Assembly (NCBI GenBank): GCA_018882825.1
Contig: VERC01000035.1
Span: forward strand, 1-13,678
Length of the DNA: 13,678 bases
DNA from: Acidimicrobiia bacterium
GTDB taxonomy: Bacteria; Actinomycetota; Acidimicrobiia; Acidimicrobiales; Acidimicrobilacustridaceae
Reading direction: 5' to 3'
Below are positions 6,851-13,678 of this stretch, in pieces. The notes beneath the pieces are model-generated. The model was not told the DNA's origin, searched no databases, and was given only the letters and a program-made list of their open reading frames with translations. Position 1 is the first letter of the stretch; every line of letters starts with the position of its first letter. Position numbers and translations under genes: made by a program.

Positions 6851-6856
6851 CGACCC

Positions 6857-7858
6857 ATGCGTGCTGTCGTCCTGACCGACTACGGCGAGGTCGAGGTGCT
6901 GCGGCTCGTCGAGATCGCCGACCCCGTACCCGGCCCCGAGGAGGTGCTGGTCGACGTCGTGGCCACCGCCCTCAACCGGGCCGACCTGCTCCAGCGGCGG
7001 GGTCTCTATCCCGGCCCACCGCTGGCCGGCTTCTCGCCGCCGGCTCCCGAGATACCGGGCATGGAGTTCTCGGGACGGGTGGCCGGACTCGGCGAACGGG
7101 TCACGCGATGGTCTCTCGGCGACGAGGTCATGGGCATCGTCGGCGGAGGCGCCCATGCCGAACGCCTCGTCGTGCACGCCGATCAGGTGCTGGCGGTCCC
7201 GACCGCGGTGGGCGTGGCCGATGCCGCCGCCATCCCGGAGGTGTGGATCACCGCCTACGACGCGCTCGTCGTGCAGGGCGGATTGACGTCGGGGCGAACC
7301 GCGCTCGTGCATGCCGGTGCGTCGGGTGTGGGTACGGCTGCCATCGGGATCTGCCGCGCTGTCGGTGCTCGGTGCATCGTGACCACATCGGGCGGAAAGG
7401 TCGAGGCCTGCCGCGCGCTCGGCGCCGATGTCGTCGTCGATTACACGTCGGCCGACTTCGTGGCCGCGGCGCTGGAGGCCACCGGAGGCGCCGGGGTCGA
7501 CGTGGTGCTCGACGTGATCGGCGGCGGGTACGTCGACCGCAACGTGGCGTCACTGCGCGTGGGTGGCTGCATCGTGCAGGTCGGCACCATGGGCGGGGGA
7601 CGGGCCGAGATCGCGTTGGGCGCGATGTTGCCCAAGCGCGCCACTCTCATCGGTACCGTGCTGCGACCGCGTCCGCTCGACGAGAAGATCGCCATCACCC
7701 GTCGGTTCGGTGCCGAGATCGCGCCCCTGTTCGACCGCGGCGAGTTGGTCCCCGTGATCGATTCCCGCTACCGCCTGGCCGACATCGCCGAGGCCCATCG
7801 ACGCATGGAGTCGAATGCGAATGTCGGCAAGATCGTCATTGACATCGACGCGGCCTGA
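6857..7858 (+). CDS. NAD(P)H:quinone oxidoreductase, PIG3 family (zinc-free MDR)
   Basis: 333 residues, the normal length for the family. The ATG at 6857 begins MRAVVLTDYG, the canonical N-terminus. ALNRADLLQRRGLYP at residues 38-52 is the hallmark of the PIG3/TP53I3-type quinone oxidoreductases. The Rossmann nucleotide-binding segment VHAGASGVGTAAI lies at 151-163. Zinc-binding cysteines of classical alcohol dehydrogenases are absent. These enzymes reduce quinones or activated alkenes with NADPH in the cytoplasm; the physiological substrate is unknown. The gene is divergent from the molybdoenzyme gene across 24 bp and probably leaderless. Its stop codon is only 12 bp from that of the convergent citrate synthase gene, leaving no room for a separate terminator. 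Confidence 0.93.
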   Translation: MRAVVLTDYGEVEVLRLVEIADPVPGPEEVLVDVVATALNRADLLQRRGLYPGPPLAGFSPPAPEIPGMEFSGRVAGLGERVTRWSLGDEVMGIVGGGAHAERLVVHADQVLAVPTAVGVADAAAIPEVWITAYDALVVQGGLTSGRTALVHAGASGVGTAAIGICRAVGARCIVTTSGGKVEACRALGADVVVDYTSADFVAAALEATGGAGVDVVLDVIGGGYVDRNVASLRVGGCIVQVGTMGGGRAEIALGAMLPKRATLIGTVLRPRPLDEKIAITRRFGAEIAPLFDRGELVPVIDSRYRLADIAEAHRRMESNANVGKIVIDIDAA

Positions 7859-7870
7859 GCGGCCGATCGG

Positions 7871-9139
<1,269 letters not shown>

Positions 9140-9144
9140 TCGTT

Positions 9145-9150
9145 CTCCTC
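9145..9150 (-). promoter_or_regulatory. Ribosome binding site of gltA
   Basis: GAGGAG reads on the minus strand, 5 nt before the GTG at 9139. It decides the start in favour of this GTG and shows that gltA, unlike several neighbours, is translated from a leadered mRNA. Confidence 0.8.
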
Positions 9151-9204
9151 GTTCGTCCCGAGCCGGCGAAGGGGCTCGGATGCAGCGGATCTTCGGGCCC
9201 CGAC

Positions 9205-9211
9205 AGCCTAG
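9205..9211 (-). promoter_or_regulatory. -10 box of gltA (CTAGGCT)
   Basis: CTAGGCT reads on the minus strand in the 141-bp gap before gltA. A start point about 7 nt downstream would give a leader near 58 nt that carries the GAGGAG site. No -35 match is clear. The same 7-mer precedes the deacetylase gene. Confidence 0.5.
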
Positions 9212-9280
9212 TCAGCCCCAGGGGGCCGCCGTTCCGGGCCCGCGTGAACACTGCGTGACGTCGGCGGGTCGGACGGCCGA

Positions 9281-10696
9281 TCAGAGCGGGGTGTTGTCGT
9301 GGTTGCGGGGTTGGAGGCGTTCGCGCTTGTCGTCGAGCGCGTCGAGGGCGGCGGCGATCACGACCCGGGACTCGGCTGGGTCGATCACGGCGTCGATGAG
9401 ACCCCGGTCGGCGGCGATGTAGGGATTGAGCAGGCGCTCCTCGTAGCCGGCCTCGAGTGCCGCTCGCTCGGTCTCGTCGATGCCCCGGTGGAGGATCTCC
9501 ACCGCGCCCTTGGCCCCCATCACGGCGATCTCCGAGTTGGGCCAGGCCAGGGCGAGGTCGTTCCCCATGCGCTTCGAGTCCATGACGATGTAGGCGCCGC
9601 CATAGGACTTCCGCAGCGTGAGACACACCCTCGGCACGGTGGCTCGGGCGTAGGCGAAGGCCATCTGCGCGCCGTGGCGGATCATGCCGCGCCACTCGAG
9701 ATCCTTTCCGGGGTAGAAGCCCGGTGTGTCGACCAGGGTGAGCAGCGGGATGTTGAACGCGTCGCAGAAGGCGACGAACCGCGCTCCCTTCTGCGATCCG
9801 GGGATGTCGAGGGTTCCGGCCAGCGCCGAGGGTTGATTGGCGACGATGCCGACCGGTCGCCCGGCCACGGAGGCGAATGCCGTCACCAGGTTGGGCGCCC
9901 ACCCGGCGCGCACCTCGAACAGTTCGCCATCGTCGACGATCGAGCGGGCGATGGCGCGCACGTCGTACGAACCGGTGGGCGTGTCGGGGATGATCCCGGC
10001 GGTCTCCGGTGTCGCCCTATCGTCGGGATCGTCGGTGGGGATGGTCGGCGGCCGCTCGTCGTTGTGGGCGGGCAGGAAGTCGAACAGGGCGCCGACCCAG
10101 TCGGCGGCGGCGGCGGCGTCGGCCACCACGGCGGCAGCGACACCGGTGGTGCGGGCATGGGTGCCCGAGCCACCGAGATCGGCCGGCGCGATGGGAACGC
10201 CGGTGAACTGTCGGACCATGCGCGGGCCGCTCACGAAGGCGTAGGCGCTCTCGGTCATCACCACGAAGTCGGCCAGACCCAGAAGGAGTGCCGGGCCGGA
10301 CACGGCGGGTCCATCGACGGCGATCACGGTGGGGACGATGCCCGAACAGGCGCTGAGCGCCTTGGCCGCCTGGCCCCACCCGTGCAGAGCGGCGAGACCC
10401 TCGGCGATGTCGGCGCCCGTCGACGACAGTTCGACCACCACGGGCAGGCGCTCGGCCAATGCGACGTGCGCGGCGTTGGCGATGCTCTCCCCGTCGCGGG
10501 GGGAGAGGGCGCCCCCCTTGCCGTCGTCGGTCGTGGGCCCACCGATGCGCACGCGCACGATTGGTCGCCGACCGTGCACCGTGTCGAGCGCGTCGATGTC
10601 GGCGTGCACGACTCCGGGAACCATGGCTCGCAACTCGAGCGCGCCACCCGACGATGGTGTGCGTGGGCGGCGCGTGGGGAACAGGGAGCCGTTCAT
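9281..10696 (-). CDS. Acyl-CoA carboxylase carboxyltransferase (beta-type) subunit, short N-terminus
   Basis: 471 residues from the ATG at 10696, shorter than the roughly 510-530 of PccB/AccD-type subunits. The C-terminal half is highly typical: NQPSALAGTLDIPGSQKGARF at 287-307 (slightly split by the AG), DAFNIPLLTLVDTPGFYPG at 312-330, IRHGAQMAFAYARATVPRV at 339-357, KSYGGAYIVM at 363-372 and SEIAVMGAKGAVEI at 388-401. Ile370 occupies the position (Asp422 of Streptomyces PccB, Ile420 of AccB) linked to acyl-CoA choice, suggesting acetyl-CoA or relaxed specificity. The N-half is divergent: the usual N-terminal region is missing, and the expected GPxxGG appears as GPAVSGP (129-135). It would transfer CO2 from carboxybiotin to an acyl-CoA, but no biotin carboxylase/BCCP gene lies here. 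The gene begins 8 bp after the LysR gene, so the two are probably cotranscribed. Confidence 0.88.
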   Translation of the reverse strand: MNGSLFPTRRPRTPSSGGALELRAMVPGVVHADIDALDTVHGRRPIVRVRIGGPTTDDGKGGALSPRDGESIANAAHVALAERLPVVVELSSTGADIAEGLAALHGWGQAAKALSACSGIVPTVIAVDGPAVSGPALLLGLADFVVMTESAYAFVSGPRMVRQFTGVPIAPADLGGSGTHARTTGVAAAVVADAAAAADWVGALFDFLPAHNDERPPTIPTDDPDDRATPETAGIIPDTPTGSYDVRAIARSIVDDGELFEVRAGWAPNLVTAFASVAGRPVGIVANQPSALAGTLDIPGSQKGARFVAFCDAFNIPLLTLVDTPGFYPGKDLEWRGMIRHGAQMAFAYARATVPRVCLTLRKSYGGAYIVMDSKRMGNDLALAWPNSEIAVMGAKGAVEILHRGIDETERAALEAGYEERLLNPYIAADRGLIDAVIDPAESRVVIAAALDALDDKRERLQPRNHDNTPL

Positions 10697-10704
10697 CGTC
10701 GGGG

Positions 10705-11622
10705 TCAGGTCTCCACGGTGGGATGGATGCCGGGCTGCTCCTCGGCGCGTTCGCCGATGACGTCCTCGAGGACCTCGCGCAGCGCCCGGGCCGGAGCCGA
10801 CAGTAACCCGTGACGACGGGTGGCGAGTCCGACGGCCCGTCCGGGCAGATCGTCGATGGGCGCCGTTCGCCAATCGAGATCGGGTCGGTTGGAGACGGCG
10901 GAGGCGGGAAGGATGGCCACGCCGAAACCCTCGAAGGCGAGGGAGGCGACCAGCCGAGTTCCGTCGACCTCGGCCTTCACCACGAGGTGCAGACCGCGTT
11001 CGGCGAACAGCACCTCGAGTTGCTCCCGGAACGGGTGGCCACGGGGTTCGACCAGGAGAGGTTCGCCATCGAGATCGGACAGGTTGAGGCGATCGATGTG
11101 GGCCAGCCGGTGGTCGACGGGCATGGCCAGCAGTCGGTGCTCGATGAACAGCGGCCGGGTCATGACCTCCGGATCGGGAACGGGCAGCGACAGCACGGCG
11201 ATGTCGATGGCGCCCGACTCGAGTTGCAGGAGCAGCGACGCGGTGGTGGCGTCGTGCACGACCACGCGAACCCGTGGGTACCGCGCCGACATGGTGTCGA
11301 CCAGGTGGGGGACCAGCCATCGTGCGGTCGTGCCGATGATGCCGATGCTCACCGGGCCGGTGACCTCGGCTCGGAGTGACGCCACATCGGAGGGCAGCGA
11401 GTCGAGTTCGGCCTGGATCCGGCGGGCCCGGGCGATCACCACCGAGCCCTCCGGGGTGGGGTCGCCCGAGGTCCGGTCGATGAGCACGGCGCCCAACTCC
11501 TTCTCCAACCGGGCCACGTGGGCCGAGACGTTCGACTGGACGGTGTGCAGGGCCTTGGCGGCGGCGGTGAAGCCCCCGTGGTCGACCACGGCGAGGAGGG
11601 ACTGGAGTTGCCGAAGATCCAT
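10705..11622 (-). CDS. LysR-family transcriptional regulator
   Basis: 305 residues, normal for the family. The ATG at 11622 is preferred because it yields the canonical MDLRQLQSLLAVVDHGGFT; GTG 11652 and ATG 11640 are in frame upstream. None has a clear Shine-Dalgarno. The winged helix-turn-helix covers about residues 1-60 (TAAAKALHTVQSNVSAHVAR). The effector-binding domain begins near residue 85 (GPVSIGIIGTTARWLVPHL) and includes IDIAVLSLPVPDPEV. It lies directly upstream of the carboxyltransferase gene and divergent from the BKACE gene, the classic arrangement for a LysR protein that controls its divergent neighbour. The inducer may be a beta-keto acid or acyl-CoA related metabolite, which is inference only. 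Confidence 0.93.
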   Translation of the reverse strand: MDLRQLQSLLAVVDHGGFTAAAKALHTVQSNVSAHVARLEKELGAVLIDRTSGDPTPEGSVVIARARRIQAELDSLPSDVASLRAEVTGPVSIGIIGTTARWLVPHLVDTMSARYPRVRVVVHDATTASLLLQLESGAIDIAVLSLPVPDPEVMTRPLFIEHRLLAMPVDHRLAHIDRLNLSDLDGEPLLVEPRGHPFREQLEVLFAERGLHLVVKAEVDGTRLVASLAFEGFGVAILPASAVSNRPDLDWRTAPIDDLPGRAVGLATRRHGLLSAPARALREVLEDVIGERAEEQPGIHPTVET

Positions 11623-11656
11623 CGCTGGAAATGATGGCATGTATCGGCACAAACGG

Positions 11657-11686
11657 TTGGACCGATGGGCCGATCGTCGGCATACT
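11657..11686 (+). promoter_or_regulatory. Weak candidate + strand promoter (TTGGAC-N18-CATACT)
   Basis: TTGGAC at 11657-11662 and CATACT at 11681-11686, spaced 18 nt, partly match TTGACA/TATAAT. A transcript from about 11693 would run into the terminator at 11775-11815. It is proposed mainly because that terminator needs a + strand transcript to act on. Confidence 0.3.
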
Positions 11687-11774
11687 CACGGGTAACAACG
11701 TCGGGCCGCCGCGGACCCCCCTCCGCTGGCCCGAAGAGGGTGTCGAGGCCATCCCCCCGGTTTCCACCTTCGTA

Positions 11775-11815
11775 CCGGAGCCGACCCAACCCCCCGGGTC
11801 GGCTCCGGCAGTTTT
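11775..11815 (+). terminator. Strong intrinsic terminator upstream of the BKACE gene
   Basis: A perfect 13-bp stem, CCGGAGCCGACCC (11775-11787) with GGGTCGGCTCCGG (11796-11808), has an 8-nt loop and is followed by CAGTTTT. The T-run is on the + side only. It lies before, not after, a coding gene, so it either insulates the BKACE promoter or ends a short leader or small RNA. Confidence 0.75.
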
Positions 11816-11816
11816 C

Positions 11817-11837
11817 GGACCGATCGTCGTTCGGTCC
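11817..11837. promoter_or_regulatory. Candidate LysR operator: inverted repeat GGACCGA-N7-TCGGTCC
   Basis: A perfect 7-7-7 inverted repeat spans -63 to -43 relative to the BKACE ATG, the zone where LysR proteins usually bind upstream of a target promoter. It does not show the classic T-N11-A core. GGACCGAT recurs at 11659-11666, nearer the LysR start. Assignment is by position and symmetry. Confidence 0.45.
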
Positions 11838-11865
11838 TTGGGGGGCGCGGCCTCTCGTCCACCAC

Positions 11866-11872
11866 CTAGGGT
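11866..11872 (+). promoter_or_regulatory. -10 box of the BKACE gene (CTAGGGT), leaderless start
   Basis: CTAGGGT with 7 nt between the TAGGGT hexamer and the ATG at 11880, identical in spacing to the deacetylase gene. No Shine-Dalgarno is present, so a leaderless mRNA is expected. Confidence 0.6.
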
Positions 11873-11879
11873 CGCCGGC

Positions 11880-12755
11880 ATGGACAGGGGACCGGTCATC
11901 ATCGAAGCCGCCATCAACGGCAACCGCACCAAGGAACACAACCCGAACGTGCCGCGTTCGCACGCCGAACTGGCTGCCGACACCCTGGCGGTGCTGGGCG
12001 CCGGCGCCTCGATCGTGCACAACCACGGCTCGGTGTTCGGCGATCCGCGTGAGGTGGCCGACGACTACCTCGCCGGGTGGATGCCCGTGTTCGCCGAACG
12101 TCCCGACGCACTGCTGTACCCGACCGCGAACTTCGGTCCGACCGGACTCGACTTCGAGCACCTGCACCTGTTGGCCGAGACGGGACTCATGAAGGTGAGC
12201 CTGTGCGATCCGGGTTCGACCAATCTCGGCGGCGTGGGACCCGACGGGCTGCCCGCCGCCGGCATCGTCTACTCGAACAGCTACGACTCGATCCGTTTCC
12301 AGATGGAACAGGCCGCAGCCGATCGCGTCGGACCGTCACTGGCCATCTACGAGCCTGCCTTCATGCGCACGACGTTGATGTACTGGCGGGCCGGGAAGTT
12401 TCCCGCCGGCACCATGATCAAGTTCTACCTGTCCACCGACCGTGGCTACATGGGAGCACCGTTCGGGCTGCCCGCCACGCGTCTCGCCCTCGATGCCTAT
12501 CTCGAGATCCTCGGTGACTGTCCGGTGCCGTGGGCGGTCTCGGTCGTCGGCGGTGACGTGGTCGAGAGCGGGCTGGCCGAGTACGCGGTCGAGAAGGGTG
12601 GACACATCCACCTCGGTCTCGAGTTCTTCGGTGGCGATCGTCAGCCGACCAACGTGGAGTTGGTGGAGGAGGCCGCGGCGCTGTGCGCGCGTCTGGGTGT
12701 TGCCGTCGCCTCCTGCGAGGAGGCGGCCGCGATCCTCGGTCTGCCCCGCGCCTGA
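11880..12755 (+). CDS. Beta-keto acid cleavage enzyme (BKACE, DUF849 family)
   Basis: 291 residues in a TIM-barrel family. Known members cleave a beta-keto acid with acetyl-CoA into acetoacetate and a shorter acyl-CoA, using zinc; the founding enzyme is Kce of lysine fermentation. The start MDRGPVIIEAAINGN is typical. The zinc pair His47 and His49 lies in GASIVHNHG, and the C-terminal segment GGHIHLGLEFFGGDRQPTN carries the third ligand position (Glu in LGLE). Compared with the common VRVGLED form, the Arg is His and the Asp after the Glu is Phe, so this belongs to a divergent subgroup that also has LAIYEPAFMRT. The substrate is therefore not predictable from Kce. The gene is divergent from a LysR gene and has a leaderless CTAGGGT promoter. 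Confidence 0.88.
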   Translation: MDRGPVIIEAAINGNRTKEHNPNVPRSHAELAADTLAVLGAGASIVHNHGSVFGDPREVADDYLAGWMPVFAERPDALLYPTANFGPTGLDFEHLHLLAETGLMKVSLCDPGSTNLGGVGPDGLPAAGIVYSNSYDSIRFQMEQAAADRVGPSLAIYEPAFMRTTLMYWRAGKFPAGTMIKFYLSTDRGYMGAPFGLPATRLALDAYLEILGDCPVPWAVSVVGGDVVESGLAEYAVEKGGHIHLGLEFFGGDRQPTNVELVEEAAALCARLGVAVASCEEAAAILGLPRA

Positions 12756-12786
12756 GACGAGCGAGGCTCCGTCGTCGGACGGTGCG

Positions 12787-13678
12787 TCAGGCCGCGCGCG
12801 TCGGATCGCCGGCGCCGCCCGACACGCACGTGTTGAGCGGCTTGTTCACCATCTCCTCGTCGGGGATCCGGTGGTAGGTCCCGTCGGAGCACCCCAGTTT
12901 CGGGTTGACCTCGGCGAACACCCCACCGGACTCGTTCTCCCAGCCGGGCACCGACCACACGTGCACCATCCATTGGGTCATGGTCAGCATCACCCCACCC
13001 ACCGCAGTGCACATCTCCTTGGTGACCTCGCTGCGATCGGCCCCGAACGGCGCATCGATGCCGGTGGGGCCGAAGGTGATGCACGTGTTGGTGTGGTAGT
13101 GCCACGTGTCATTGGTGCCCGGGAAGCCGGTCGGTTCGATCTTCGACGTCGAGTAGTACATGAACCCGGCGATGGGGGACGTCGGATCGGTGCCGGCGTA
13201 GATCAACGCCTGCGGATGACGCAACGTCTCGTCGTTCATCACCCCGGCGGCGTTGAGTTCGGCGGCGCCGCTGCGGGTGTAGTGCACACCCAGTCCCGGT
13301 GTGTAGGGACCGGCTCGTCGGTAGCCGGCCGCCGCGGCGTCGGCGATGGTCGGGTACGTGGCCGCCACCTCGCGGGTGATGCCGAGCTGGCGATCGAGTT
13401 CGGCCTGGGTGGCCGGGTCGAGCGGTTCGTTGCGGATGGCGTGATGATGTCCGTTGCTCAGTGCCGACAGTCCCTTGTCGTCGGCGATGACGCACGCCTC
13501 GGTGGAATGGGCATGACCGTCGTCGGCGACGAGGTCCGGATTGGGTTTGAAGCCCTTCGGGCATCCGCCGTTGGCGTGGGCGTGGTTCGACGCGCTCGGT
13601 GAGGCCAGTGCCCCGGCGGCGAGGACGACGACGGCGAGCGGCACGATCGATGCCGGCACCAGTCGATCGGAACTCCAC
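12787..13678 (-). CDS. Secreted His/Cys-containing protein of unknown function; N-terminus uncertain or cut by window edge
   Basis: The frame is open to the window edge. A GTG at 13659 would give 290 residues, but it lacks a close Shine-Dalgarno and the open codons before it read SSDRL, so the true start may lie outside. The protein begins with a hydrophobic signal segment (IVPLAVVVLAAGALAS), followed by a His-rich stretch (NHAHANGGC, DDGHAHSTEAC). A helical segment, YPTIADAAAAGYRRAGPYTPGLG, lies near 102-124, and a TWHYHTNTC motif at 185-193. Numbered from the GTG, six cysteines (33, 56, 193, 217, 257, 278) could make three disulfides outside the cell, and the histidine clusters suggest metal binding. 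I recognise this as a type seen in actinobacteria but cannot name the family. Its stop is 31 bp from the end of the BKACE gene, so the two converge. Confidence 0.75.
   Translation of the reverse strand, partial: WSSDRLVPASIVPLAVVVLAAGALASPSASNHAHANGGCPKGFKPNPDLVADDGHAHSTEACVIADDKGLSALSNGHHHAIRNEPLDPATQAELDRQLGITREVAATYPTIADAAAAGYRRAGPYTPGLGVHYTRSGAAELNAAGVMNDETLRHPQALIYAGTDPTSPIAGFMYYSTSKIEPTGFPGTNDTWHYHTNTCITFGPTGIDAPFGADRSEVTKEMCTAVGGVMLTMTQWMVHVWSVPGWENESGGVFAEVNPKLGCSDGTYHRIPDEEMVNKPLNTCVSGGAGDPTRAA

Noticed and set aside
6833..7312. Upstream extension of the molybdoenzyme frame by 160 codons
   Set aside because: It is antisense to the quinone oxidoreductase, carries no domain and would push the [4Fe-4S] motif far from the N-terminus.
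9299..10813. 504-codon + frame opposite the carboxyltransferase gene
   Set aside because: Gly/Asp/His-rich antisense shadow without any family motif.
10697..12022. Upstream extension of the carboxyltransferase frame
   Set aside because: It overlaps the clear LysR gene on the same strand in another frame and is Arg/Pro-rich; it does not supply the missing N-terminal domain.
13109..13678. Minus-strand frame overlapping the start of the His/Cys secreted protein
   Set aside because: Arg/His-rich shadow; the other frame has a signal peptide, regular cysteines and plausible folded sequence.

Overview
The window is GC-rich, densely packed bacterial DNA. Its protein families, two tRNAs with encoded CCA ends, TANNNT-type -10 boxes placed directly at start codons (leaderless genes) and short intergenic gaps all suggest an actinobacterium. 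An Acidimicrobiia-like lineage is my guess and cannot be proven from the window. I see no insertion sequence, phage gene, CRISPR array, toxin-antitoxin pair or defence gene, and base composition looks even throughout. It reads as ordinary chromosomal backbone with a strong acyl-CoA and central-carbon theme.

Layout, left half: the C-terminus of an acyl-CoA (malonyl/methylmalonyl-CoA-like) synthetase cut by the window edge, then an ECI2-like enoyl-CoA isomerase/hydratase and a small secreted repeat protein, all on +. A strong two-way terminator follows, facing tRNA-Cys (-). Next come a lipoprotein polysaccharide deacetylase (-), tRNA-Val (+) and a CrtC/AttH-like lipocalin-fold protein (+). A perfect palindrome separates the last of these from a large molybdopterin oxidoreductase (-). 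That gene is divergent, across only 24 bp, from a PIG3-type quinone oxidoreductase (+).

Right half: citrate synthase (-) has its own promoter. Upstream of it lie an acyl-CoA carboxylase carboxyltransferase and a LysR regulator, an apparent two-gene unit (-). Divergent from the regulator is a beta-keto-acid cleavage enzyme (BKACE, DUF849) on +. The window ends with a secreted His/Cys-containing protein of unknown function (-).

The enzymes make a plausible network: acyl-CoA activation, enoyl-CoA isomerisation, acyl-CoA carboxylation, Claisen-type cleavage of beta-keto acids with acetyl-CoA, and entry into the TCA cycle through citrate synthase. The LysR/BKACE/carboxyltransferase group is the most likely coregulated module.

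The most unusual signals are in the control DNA. The tetranucleotide CTAG occurs only six times; five copies sit inside a CTAGG(G/C)T box at the expected -10 position of a gene. The 24-bp divergent gap carries a palindrome, AGCGTACGCT, that supplies overlapping -10 boxes for both genes. tRNA-Val appears to have C33 in place of the near-universal U33. I found no clearly new multi-gene system.
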